Part shown: positions 1 through 7,745 of the stretch, piece by piece | Position numbering within the stretch: the stretch's first letter is position 1 | Layout: each line of letters begins with the position of its first letter | NCBI RefSeq assembly: GCF_021559775.1 | Contig: NZ_CP056048.1 | Location: 744,001 to 808,000 of the forward strand | DNA from: Gillisella vitis | GTDB taxonomy: Bacteria > Pseudomonadota > Alphaproteobacteria > Rhizobiales > Rhizobiaceae | Direction of reading: 5' to 3' | Length of the DNA stretch: 64,000 bases | Notes under the pieces: generated by a model | The model's database searches: none | Told to the model about the DNA's origin: nothing | Seen by the model: the letters and a program-made list of their open reading frames with translations, nothing else | Made by a program: the position numbers and the translations under genes

Positions 1-729
1 CGCTGGACGCCAGATGGCAGTCTTACCACCTTTCGTGCGCCCTCCAATTTTGCCAATGGCCATACCCGAGACAGGCAAGGGCGCTTGGTGAGTTGTGAGC
101 ACGGCACGCGGCGTGTGACCCGCACTGAATATGACGGCACGATCACAGTGATTGCCGACAGCTATGATGGCAAGCGTCTCAATTCACCCAATGATGTGAT
201 TGTGGCTTCCGATGGGGCGATCTGGTTCAGTGACCCGCATTACGGCATCGCTACCGATTATGAAGGCACGAAAAGCGAGCAGGAATTGCCCTGCAATGTC
301 TACCGTGTCGATCCATCCGGGGTGATTTCTGCTGTGCTGACCGATTTCAACGGGCCGAACGGACTGGCCTTCAGCCCGGATGAAAAACGGCTTTACGTCG
401 CCGATACTGGCCGTATGCATAGCAGCGATCCGCAGCATATCCGCGTGTTCGATGTCGGTGATGGATGGACGCTGACCGGCGGCAACGTTGTTCATGTAAT
501 CGACAAGGGCTGTGCCGACGGCATGCGGCTCGACTCTGACGGCAATCTCTGGTCCTCGGCTGCCGATGGCGTCCACTGCATCGCCCCGGACGGTCATTTG
601 ATGGGCAAGATCCTGGTGCCGGAAACGGTCTCCAATCTCTGCTTCGGCGGGCGTGGCAAGCATCGATTGTTCATAACCGCAACAACCAGTCTTTATGCCA
701 TTTCCCTGAACCGGAAGGGCGCGGCCTGA
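1..729 (+). CDS. SMP-30/gluconolactonase-family lactonase (5' end cut by window)
   Basis: The reading frame is open from base 1 and ends at a TGA at 727-729, so about 242 C-terminal residues of a protein usually near 300 residues are visible. The segment reads like the SMP-30/gluconolactonase/LRE beta-propeller family: LNSPNDV, the IWFSDPHYG blade, NGLAFSPDE and the DG-rich late blades with GCADGMRLDSDGNLW. The Asn and Asp residues in these motifs are the usual metal ligands and catalytic residues. Family members hydrolyse sugar lactones such as gluconolactone in the cytoplasm; the substrate here cannot be told from sequence. The next gene converges on it from the minus strand 20 bases away, so it is the last gene of its own transcript. 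Confidence 0.8.
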   Translation, partial: RWTPDGSLTTFRAPSNFANGHTRDRQGRLVSCEHGTRRVTRTEYDGTITVIADSYDGKRLNSPNDVIVASDGAIWFSDPHYGIATDYEGTKSEQELPCNVYRVDPSGVISAVLTDFNGPNGLAFSPDEKRLYVADTGRMHSSDPQHIRVFDVGDGWTLTGGNVVHVIDKGCADGMRLDSDGNLWSSAADGVHCIAPDGHLMGKILVPETVSNLCFGGRGKHRLFITATTSLYAISLNRKGAA

Positions 730-749
730 CAGGATCTATCTAGCAAAGG

Positions 750-2027
750 TCAGACCGACCATTTGCTTTTCACGCCAAGGCTTTCGATTGCAGAAATGGC
801 CACAGCGATCCCGTCTTCTGCCCGCATGCGTTGACCAAGCGCTGTCGCATGATGGCGCATGTCGTCGCAGTCGGCAGAGATAATTGCCGAGGCTAGGGCA
901 TCTGCGGTCAAGGCAGCGCGGTCCAGCGCAGGCGGAGCAACGCCGAGTTTTTCAAGGCGGCTGCCCCAGAATGGCTGATCGCCAAAGAATGGCACAACCA
1001 CCGAGGCAATGCCAGCACGTGCCGCAGCAGTCGTGGTGCCAGCGCCGCCGTGGTGAACCGCCAGCGCCATTTTGGGAAACAGCCAATCATGCGGCGCCCG
1101 GTCTATCCGGAAGATATTTCCGCCAGCCTCGCTATCAGCGCCGTTGAGCCCGCCCCAACCACTGGCAAGCACGATGCGTTTGCCAGTCTTGCGTACCGCT
1201 TGCAACACGATATCAGTGAAGCGGCCTCCATCCGGCCCAACCATGCTGCCGAAGCCGACATAGACGGGCGGAGGCCCACCTTTTAGAAAGCGCGTCAGAT
1301 CATCCGGTGCGGCCCATGTCGAACTTTCCTGCAACTGCCAGGGGCCGGTAACCCGAACATTGGAGGGGAGCGAGGCAGGCGGCTCGACCAGCGTCGGGCT
1401 ATAGGCAAATAGGCGCAGATGCGAACGAGGCTTATAGGTATAGGGACCACGCCAGGGATAAGGCGCCAACCGCAGGGCCGGACGCACGACCTCATTATAA
1501 GCGGGGCGCAAAATATGCCAAATCAGCATTTGCGTGGCATGACCAAGAGCCACATTGATTGGCCCCGGCAAGCTCCTCGCCCAATCCGGCAGCGGCAGAA
1601 GCGGCGGTTGCCGCGAGGGCAGGGTGGGGACCAATTGCGTTTCCGCGACAGGAAGGCCCAGATATTCGCCGAGCGCTGCGGCAAGATGAAAGACCATACC
1701 GTTGCCAATCAGCAGATCGGCACCCTCTGTTGCTCTAAGGCCTTGGGCAGGCCAACTGGCGGCCATGGTTTTCAACCTTCGCCGCGCCGCCTTGGCAATA
1801 GCAAGCGGTGAAAGACCGTTGGACAGCGTCGTCCGATCATTGCGCATCCAGTCAAGGAAATCGCCACGCAAGGGGGCGAATTCCAAGCCGTGATGGGTGA
1901 CGAGATCGGCACATTGCGGATCGGTGGCAATTCTGACCTTGTGACCGGCCTGCTTCAACCCAACGCCAAGAGCAACCAGCGGCCGCACATCGCCTTCGGT
2001 GCCAATCGTGAATATGACGATCTGCAT
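750..2027 (-). CDS. GT1/UGT-type glycosyltransferase (sterol- or lipid-glucosyltransferase-like)
   Basis: A 425-residue protein with the two-domain GT-B layout of the UGT/MGT family. The N-terminus IGTEGDVRPLVALGVGLKQAG matches the GT28-like acceptor-side domain of sterol 3-beta-glucosyltransferases and antibiotic glycosyltransferases. The C-terminal nucleotide-sugar domain has VYVGFGSM, then HHGGAGTT (about residues 325-332), the family's donor-phosphate loop, then VPFFGDQPFWG. It should transfer a sugar from a UDP-sugar to a hydrophobic acceptor; acceptor and donor are unknown. No signal peptide is seen. The ATG at 2027 has only a weak ribosome-binding site. It stands alone between converging and upstream genes, so context does not help. 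Confidence 0.75.
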   Translation of the reverse strand: MQIVIFTIGTEGDVRPLVALGVGLKQAGHKVRIATDPQCADLVTHHGLEFAPLRGDFLDWMRNDRTTLSNGLSPLAIAKAARRRLKTMAASWPAQGLRATEGADLLIGNGMVFHLAAALGEYLGLPVAETQLVPTLPSRQPPLLPLPDWARSLPGPINVALGHATQMLIWHILRPAYNEVVRPALRLAPYPWRGPYTYKPRSHLRLFAYSPTLVEPPASLPSNVRVTGPWQLQESSTWAAPDDLTRFLKGGPPPVYVGFGSMVGPDGGRFTDIVLQAVRKTGKRIVLASGWGGLNGADSEAGGNIFRIDRAPHDWLFPKMALAVHHGGAGTTTAAARAGIASVVVPFFGDQPFWGSRLEKLGVAPPALDRAALTADALASAIISADCDDMRHHATALGQRMRAEDGIAVAISAIESLGVKSKWSV

Positions 2028-2148
2028 GGTTTACTCATTCACCAGATAGTGATGCCTGACATTGGCACCCGACATTGGACACATTCTAAAGCGGCTATTG
2101 GGCAAGTCACTCAATGCCCCATGCATTTTCTGCGATGCAACTTTCGAA

Positions 2149-2184
2149 TTGCAATGTGCCAATGCTAGCGACTTGGCACTGCAA
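2149..2184. other. Imperfect dyad between the glycosyltransferase and luxR genes
   Basis: GTGCCAA at 2156-2162 and TTGGCAC at 2173-2179 are perfect 7-bp arms around a 10-base spacer. The symmetry continues outwards as TTGCA/TGCAA with a two-base bulge. The site lies about 130 bases upstream of the glycosyltransferase start and about 70 bases downstream of the luxR stop. It could be an operator or a weak terminator for luxR; no T-run follows on either strand. Confidence 0.35.
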
Positions 2185-2250
2185 CACGTCAGTCGTTCAG
2201 CTCCACTCCCCCTATCAAGCCTAAGAGGATTTTAGTCAGCGACGATGACG

Positions 2251-3075
2251 TCAGGCTCGGCTGGGCATGGCCATTGTGGCTTTGCGTCCGTCGCCCGACT
2301 GAAAACGGTCGGTCTGGATCAATCCAAGCATGATTGCTTTGACAACGGCCTGGGTACGGTTGACGGCTTCCAGCTTGCGCTTGACCGACTCCATGTAAAA
2401 TTCAACCGATTTTTCGGAAATGCCGAGGATTTTGGCAATTTCCCATGACGACTTGCCCTTGGACACCCAGATCACGGTTTCCTTTTCCCGTGCCGACAGG
2501 AATGACCGTCGGCGGCGATAGCTGCCGATCAGGTGCTCTTCCATGACAACTGGCAGCGCACAGGAATGAAAGAATTGCGAGATAATGTGAATAAGATGCG
2601 CTTCCGGCAGGCTGTCCTGGAATTTTTCGTCGGGAATAACAGTCATGATTGCCAGTTCGCCATGGCGGGACATGAGAGGCACGGTCAGCCCGTTGGCAAT
2701 GCCACGTTTTGCAGCATCTTCGATAACGCAACGCTCTTCTTCCGTCAGCTTGTCGCTATCGATGGCATCGTTCCAACGAAACGGGGTCTTGCGAGAGAGA
2801 GAAATCCCGACGATGGGATCGCAGTAGACATACCGCTCCGATGCGTATCGCTCAACCCATTCCTCTGGATAGTTGTTGATGCCGAATGTATGGCGGGTCT
2901 CATTCGTAGCATTCAGCACAGGGGTTTGAAGGATGTGATAGGAAAAATACTTGTAACCCAGTGATTTTATACTGGATTCCATGACGGCTTTCATCTCAGC
3001 GGCGGAGACGGCGGCATTGAGGCGCATAATAAAGCGATCGAGAGGATCTACGGTCTTATGTTTGATGTCATGCAT
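2251..3075 (-). CDS. LuxR-family acyl-homoserine-lactone-responsive regulator, no luxI partner in window
   Basis: A 274-residue transcription factor with an N-terminal autoinducer-binding domain (about 15-190) and a C-terminal LuxR helix-turn-helix (about 205-265). All six residues conserved for acyl-homoserine-lactone binding can be placed: W73, Y77, D86, P87, W101 and G129, equivalent to TraR W57, Y61, D70, P71, W85 and G113. The DNA-binding domain shows LSAREKE and a SWEIAKILGISEKSVEFYM recognition region. The ATG at 3075 is preferred over a TTG 15 bases upstream because GGAG lies about 9 bases before it. No synthase gene is visible within the window, so it behaves here as a LuxR solo. It is 630 bases from the siderophore operon and on the same strand; a link is possible but unproven. 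Confidence 0.85.
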   Translation of the reverse strand: MHDIKHKTVDPLDRFIMRLNAAVSAAEMKAVMESSIKSLGYKYFSYHILQTPVLNATNETRHTFGINNYPEEWVERYASERYVYCDPIVGISLSRKTPFRWNDAIDSDKLTEEERCVIEDAAKRGIANGLTVPLMSRHGELAIMTVIPDEKFQDSLPEAHLIHIISQFFHSCALPVVMEEHLIGSYRRRRSFLSAREKETVIWVSKGKSSWEIAKILGISEKSVEFYMESVKRKLEAVNRTQAVVKAIMLGLIQTDRFQSGDGRKATMAMPSRA

Positions 3076-3283
3076 GAAATAAAACTCCAAATCGTCACTT
3101 CGTGAAATTTTTGAGGCCGGGCATTCGGGGCCGGAAATTGGGAGGATTAAAACGCCCGCAAATATAAAATTCAGAAAATGCTGTTTTAATATTGGAAAAT
3201 AAATGTAACTATTGGTAGCGCTTGAAAATGTGTTGTATTATGCGTCATGTTGCAGTGTAGCATTTACAAGCAGGGGGTCAATG

Positions 3284-3315
3284 TCAATTTGAAATTGAAA
3301 CGGGTCAATTTCAAT
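3284..3315. promoter_or_regulatory. Palindrome TCAATTT-G-AAATTGA plus repeated half-site
   Basis: TCAATTTGAAATTGA at 3284-3298 is a perfect palindrome around a central G. The half-site TCAATTTCAAT repeats at 3305-3315. It lies 209-240 bases upstream of the luxR start, in an A/T-rich promoter-like stretch, so it may be an operator for that gene. The binding protein is unknown, and it does not resemble the canonical lux box. Confidence 0.4.
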
Positions 3316-3618
3316 GGAAACAAAATCTGAACATTGACGCCTGCCACGCCCGTATGGTGCGTTTACGATTGGCGACTGCCCCAGATCAGGTCAGTTTTGC
3401 GCGCGCAAATTTCGTGTTTGTGGTCTGTTGTGGCACGAGTCCTGTTGTGACTCTGGGCGTTTTTAGGGGTAAATTCGCGTGTTGCGATGCAAAATCATCC
3501 AGGAAATATAACGTATTACAGCATCCTGTGTGCGGTTTATAAAACGCGAGGTTCTGTCAGAGGTAGCCATAAATGCCTGCCGCCCATTCTGGCGACGGCC
3601 TTGCCGCATTCGGCCTGC

Positions 3619-3655
3619 GAATATGCTCAGGCATTTGACCGCCTTGAGCATATTC
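3619..3655. terminator. Strong hairpin downstream of lysA
   Basis: GAATATGCTCA at 3619-3629 pairs perfectly with 3645-3655. The inner AGGC/GCCT extends the stem with one bulged base around an 8-base loop. It begins 52 bases past the lysA stop on the minus strand. No run of T follows, so it is either a Rho-independent-like terminator without a U-tract or an RNA 3'-end protecting structure. Confidence 0.4.
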
Positions 3656-3706
3656 TTCGTTGTCGTCGGCAGAATTTGCCGTCTCGGCTCTCGTTGGGTC
3701 TTTGGC

Positions 3707-4957
3707 TTATGCCGTTGTTTCAAGCGCCAGCAGGTCATCCAGCGTCTGGCGCCTGCGAATCAGCCGGTGGTTGTCCCCCTCGATCAGGACTTCCGGTGCG
3801 TACAGCCTGCTATTATAGTTTGACGACATGGAGGCGCCATAGGCGCCGGTGTCGTGAAACACCATGTAGTCGCCCGGTTGCGCTTGCGGCAGGTCGCGCT
3901 TTTCAATCGTCCCGAATTCGCCCTGGGTGAAGACATCGCCGGATTCGCAAAGCGGTCCTGCCACCACTGTCGGCACCGGCACGTCGCTGCGCGGCGCGCT
4001 ATTATTCGGGGCGGGCAAGACGGAGATGCCGTGATAGCTGCCATACATCGCCGGGCGGGCCAGATCGCTGAATCCGGCATCGACAAGGATGAAATGATTG
4101 CTGCCCATGGTTTTGGTGGCCCGGACCTCGGCCAGCAGCACGCCCGAATCCGCCGTCAGGAACCGGCCCGGCTCGATTTCGAGCCGGATCTTGTGGCGCA
4201 GATATTCCTCGATCTGTTTGCGGGCGCTATCCCAAAGTGCAAAATAATGGACGGTATCGATTTCTTCCTCACCATCCTTATAGGGGATGGAGAGGCCGCC
4301 ACCCGCCGAAATTGCCTCGATATCGGCACCAAGCTCGCAGCAGAATGTCACCATCGCCCCACAAACCCGTTGCAGATGCCGGTAATCGACGCCGGAGCCG
4401 ATATGCATGTGCAGGCCGACCAGCGTCAGCGAGTAGCGCCGCACGGCGGCCAGAGCCTCCTGCAATTGCTCAAACCAGATGCCATGCTTGCTGTTTTCGC
4501 CGCCGGTATTGGTCTTATTGCTATGGCCGTGGCCGAAACCGGGATTGATGCGCAGCCAGACGCGATGCCCCGGAGAGCGTGCGCCAAGTTGGTGCAGCAT
4601 ATCGATGGAGCCGGCATTGACCTCGATTTTGTCAGCGACAACCCGGTCCAGTGTGCTGCGGTCAAACACATCGGCGGTGAAAACGATCTCGGCAACACCG
4701 GAGGCCTGGCCTGCGCCATAGCCCGCCCGTCTGGCCCGCTCGATTTCCCCCAGCGTTACGGCATCGACGACCACCCCGGCCTCACGCATTTGCCGCAGGA
4801 TATGGGTGTTGGAGCAAGCCTTTTGGGCAAAGCGAATGACGTCGAAGGACGATAATTGCGCGATACGGGCGCGGATCGTGTCTGCGTCATAGACCCAGAC
4901 GGGGGTTCCGTAGGTTTGTGCAAGCGTGGTGAGTGTGTCGTTTGAAAGGCATGTCAT
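3707..4957 (-). CDS. lysA: Diaminopimelate decarboxylase (LysA), E. coli-type, in the siderophore locus
   Basis: A 416-residue fold-III PLP enzyme that decarboxylates meso-diaminopimelate to L-lysine. It follows E. coli LysA (about 420 residues) closely from memory: VWVYDA near the start, RFAQKACSN with the PLP-binding lysine, NPGFGHGHS, HMHIGSG, SAGGGL, EPGRF, CESGDVFTQ, and the C-terminal GAYGASMSSNYNSR with a final RRRQT region. The start at 4957 gives the E. coli-like length; the frame is open further to 5107 but the extra residues are not family-like. It lies last in the minus-strand siderophore operon, 191 bases after the PLP-enzyme gene. A plausible role is a dedicated lysine supply for the N-hydroxylase. 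The gammaproteobacterial-looking sequence suggests transfer. Decarboxylation of a modified substrate is an alternative. Confidence 0.88.
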   Translation of the reverse strand: MTCLSNDTLTTLAQTYGTPVWVYDADTIRARIAQLSSFDVIRFAQKACSNTHILRQMREAGVVVDAVTLGEIERARRAGYGAGQASGVAEIVFTADVFDRSTLDRVVADKIEVNAGSIDMLHQLGARSPGHRVWLRINPGFGHGHSNKTNTGGENSKHGIWFEQLQEALAAVRRYSLTLVGLHMHIGSGVDYRHLQRVCGAMVTFCCELGADIEAISAGGGLSIPYKDGEEEIDTVHYFALWDSARKQIEEYLRHKIRLEIEPGRFLTADSGVLLAEVRATKTMGSNHFILVDAGFSDLARPAMYGSYHGISVLPAPNNSAPRSDVPVPTVVAGPLCESGDVFTQGEFGTIEKRDLPQAQPGDYMVFHDTGAYGASMSSNYNSRLYAPEVLIEGDNHRLIRRRQTLDDLLALETTA

Positions 4958-5148
4958 GGTATATGGATCGATCCGGGTTCGAAAATCGGGCGGCACATTT
5001 GAGCGCGGCATGTAGTAAAGGCAGGCAAACAATGGCGCGCGCGTGACATATGGCAAAAATACCGGCGAAGCGCTACAGGCGCGCCGCCGGTCTTGTGGCA
5101 ATTTCAATCAATCAGGATGGCTGTTAAGACGGCAATCGAAAGCAGCTT

Positions 5149-6336
5149 TTACCGTGCGGCTTGCGCGAGCGCCTGATCCAGATCGGCAATAATCGCCTTT
5201 GCCTCATGCAGCCCGACATTGAGGCGGATGGTCCGATCGCTGACGCCGAAGCGGGCAAAGACATTGGTTTCCGGCGAAATGCTGAGTGCCGCCTTGGCAG
5301 GCACCACTAGGCTTTCCGGCCCGCCCCAGCTGACCCCGATCCGCACCAGTTGCAAGGCATCGACAAACGCCGCGACATCGATTTCATCCGTCACTTCGAA
5401 CGAAAACAGCCCGCCAAAGCCTGTCAATGTGTTGCGGCCCGGATGATCGCTGAAGACCGGGTGCATGACCCGTCTTACGGCTTGGCTGGCTTTCAGCCAG
5501 TGCGCGACTTCGAGACCTGCCTCATGGTGGTGGCGCATGCGGAAAGGGAGTGTTTCCAGATTGCGCAATACCAGCCAGGCCTCGAATGGTGAAAGCTTGG
5601 CGCCGGTGTAGGGAAAGATTTCGCCGTTGATCCGGGCGATGTGTTCCTTCGATCCGGTGACGAGACCGGCGACGGTATCGCTTTGGCCGCCCAGATATTT
5701 CGAAGCGGCATGGATGACAAGATCGATGCCTGCGGCAATCGGCTTCTGATAGAGCGGTGTTGCCCAGGAATTATCGACAATGGTCAACACGCCATGACGG
5801 CGCGCCGCAGCGCCAACCGCGACCAGATCCTGAAGCTCGAACACCATCGAGGTCGGGCTTTCGAGATAGGCGAGTTTTGCGCCCGGCAGGGCGGAAATCA
5901 GACGTTCGGTATCCGTGCCGTCGATGTAATCGACGAGAACGCCGAAGCGCTTCAGCACTTTTTCGAAAAACCGGAAAGCATCGCTATAGACATGCCGGAC
6001 CGTGACAATCCGGTCGCCTGGATTGACGAAGGCGAGAATGGTCGCGGCAATCGCGCCCATGCCGCTGGAAAACGCCCGCGCGGCCTCCGCGCCTTCCATC
6101 TCGGCGATCCGGTGCTCGAGGATCTGGACGGTTGGATTGTCGCCACGTGAATAGATTGGCTTGTGGGAGCGCCCGGCAAAGACGTCTTCCAACTCGGCAT
6201 AGCTGTCGAACAGAAACAGCGATGTCTGATAGATCGGCGGCACGGCGGCATCGAAGGGGTCGTGACCGGTAAAACCGGCAGGGGGCGGAACCTGAATGGT
6301 TTTCGCAGCAGGGTCGAATCTGGGTGTCTCGTTCAT
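5149..6336 (-). CDS. Cys/Met-metabolism-type PLP enzyme (trans-sulfuration family) in siderophore operon
   Basis: A 395-residue fold-I PLP enzyme of the cystathionine gamma-synthase/beta-lyase/O-acylhomoserine sulfhydrylase family. Visible marks are YSRGDNPTV, the cofactor-contacting FSSGMGAI, YLESPTS, IVDNSWATP and HAASKYLGGQSD, where the Lys is the Schiff-base residue. The ATG at 6336 is chosen because AGAGG precedes it; the frame continues upstream but that part lies inside the MATE gene. Its start overlaps the MATE stop as ATGA, so the two are translationally coupled. The family normally handles sulfur amino acids (gamma- or beta-elimination/replacement), so its role beside siderophore genes is unclear: it may make or tailor an amino-acid building block. 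Subfamily cannot be fixed by eye. Confidence 0.75.
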   Translation of the reverse strand: MNETPRFDPAAKTIQVPPPAGFTGHDPFDAAVPPIYQTSLFLFDSYAELEDVFAGRSHKPIYSRGDNPTVQILEHRIAEMEGAEAARAFSSGMGAIAATILAFVNPGDRIVTVRHVYSDAFRFFEKVLKRFGVLVDYIDGTDTERLISALPGAKLAYLESPTSMVFELQDLVAVGAAARRHGVLTIVDNSWATPLYQKPIAAGIDLVIHAASKYLGGQSDTVAGLVTGSKEHIARINGEIFPYTGAKLSPFEAWLVLRNLETLPFRMRHHHEAGLEVAHWLKASQAVRRVMHPVFSDHPGRNTLTGFGGLFSFEVTDEIDVAAFVDALQLVRIGVSWGGPESLVVPAKAALSISPETNVFARFGVSDRTIRLNVGLHEAKAIIADLDQALAQAAR

Positions 6337-7745
6337 GATAAACCTCTTGTCTCTGGATGGAGTGCGGACAGGCCGGGGAGTGGGCCGTCGCTGGAAGGAA
6401 GGTTGGAAGGGAGGATGGTCGCCCATTCGCGGCGGGCGACGACAATGCCGAGAGCGGCGGTCAGCACCGCCGCGGCGGCAGGCGCAATCGCAACGCCGGT
6501 AAAGCCGAGCCAGGCGGGCAAAAGCAAAAGAAGTGGGATCAGCATGTAACCATTCGGTGCCAGCCCGACCAAGGCGGACAAGCCAGCCCGTCCGCGTGAT
6601 TGCAGCAGGACCAGAAGGACGGATTGGAAAGCTGCCAGCGGAAAGACCGGAAACAGCGGGCGAAGACAGGCGGCGGTTTGCTCGGCGACCTCAGGGCTTT
6701 CGGTGAACAGCCGGGCGATGGGACCTGCTGTGACCAGCAAGAGCGTGGAATAGCAGAGAGCAACGGGAATGGTGATCATCAGCATGAAGCGAATGGCGGC
6801 CTTGATGCGCTGGTCGTCACCCAGCCCCACGGCATGGCTGACGACGCTTTGCGCGCCAAGGCAGAAGCCGAAGACCGGCAATTGCCCGAAGGCAATCAGC
6901 CGGATGGCAATGGCAATGGCGGCAACGCCGGCTTCACCGCCGCTTTGGCTTGCCTGGCGCAACAACACCATGAAGCCAAGGCCGGTGACGATGCTGGTGG
7001 CGCAGGCTGGGATGCCAATGCTGGAGATCGGCTTCAGCAGGTGCCAGCGGATCAGGCTCAGATCAATTCTGACATTGCCCTTCCTACGGTAGAAATAAAC
7101 AGCATAGGCCAGAAGAGCCGCAACCGTTGACACCATGGTGGCAATCGCCGCGCCCGCTTCCCGAAAATCGAGCAGGAAAATGAACACCGGATCAAGCGCG
7201 ATGTTGAGGGCAAAGCTGGCAATCAACACCGTCATCGAGAAGCGTGAATTGCCCTCGGCAATGGCAATAAAATCACAGATCGCCTGCAACATGCCGAGCG
7301 TCACGCCAAAGGCGATCAGCCGTCCATAGATCAGGCCCGAGGCGAGAAGGTCGCCTTCACCGCCCACCGCCTGCACGAACGCTGGCAAGGCGAGGTAAAT
7401 GAGCGTGGACAGCACGATGCCCATCGGCACAGCGGCAACCAGCGCCGTCACCGCCACCGAGGACGCGGCCTTCACATCGCCCTGACCGAGTGAGCGCGCC
7501 AGAAGCGTGGCAAGCCCGATGCCCAAGCCTTCCGTTGCGGCGCTAACCAGCAGAAACAGCGGCAGCACGAGGCTGACGCCTGCCAGCGCCTGCGGCCCCA
7601 ATGCGCCGATGAACATGGCGTTGACGGCATGGTGGGCGGCGCTGGCCGTCAGCCCTGCCACGGCGGGCAGGGCAACCGTCATCACCAGCCGCTTGATGCG
7701 CGGATCGTTCAGATCCGCCGCCATTTTCGTCGTTGAAGACGTCAT
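6333..7745 (-). CDS. MATE-family efflux transporter, probable siderophore exporter
   Basis: A 470-residue membrane protein with about twelve hydrophobic segments in two halves, as in the MATE/MOP family. Features include the N-terminal VAGLTASAAHHAVNAMFIGALG region and the repeat-like LATLLARSLGQGD of the first half, echoed by FCLGAQSVVSHAVGLGDD in the second. MATE proteins export small molecules using Na+ or H+ gradients. It sits between the acyltransferase and the PLP enzyme, with a one-base TAATG overlap upstream and a four-base ATGA overlap downstream, so all three are made together. Export of the hydroxamate product is therefore the likely job; this is inferred from context. Confidence 0.82.
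   Translation of the reverse strand: MTSSTTKMAADLNDPRIKRLVMTVALPAVAGLTASAAHHAVNAMFIGALGPQALAGVSLVLPLFLLVSAATEGLGIGLATLLARSLGQGDVKAASSVAVTALVAAVPMGIVLSTLIYLALPAFVQAVGGEGDLLASGLIYGRLIAFGVTLGMLQAICDFIAIAEGNSRFSMTVLIASFALNIALDPVFIFLLDFREAGAAIATMVSTVAALLAYAVYFYRRKGNVRIDLSLIRWHLLKPISSIGIPACATSIVTGLGFMVLLRQASQSGGEAGVAAIAIAIRLIAFGQLPVFGFCLGAQSVVSHAVGLGDDQRIKAAIRFMLMITIPVALCYSTLLLVTAGPIARLFTESPEVAEQTAACLRPLFPVFPLAAFQSVLLVLLQSRGRAGLSALVGLAPNGYMLIPLLLLLPAWLGFTGVAIAPAAAAVLTAALGIVVARREWATILPSNLPSSDGPLPGLSALHPETRGLS

Larger units (their letters stand above)
3076..3706. other. AT-rich intergenic region upstream of luxR
   Basis: About 630 bases without a convincing gene. It is much richer in A/T than its neighbours between 3090 and 3350. 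It holds a perfect 15-base palindrome at 3284-3298, a related half-site at 3305-3315 and a strong hairpin at 3619-3655. The short open frames inside it show no domain, no good ribosome-binding site and no coding bias. Confidence 0.6.

Noticed and set aside
3225..3270. Possible lux box upstream of luxR (ATGTTGCAGTGTAGCAT)
   Set aside because: Only about 11 of 17 positions are symmetric, and it lacks the usual 18-20 base dyad.
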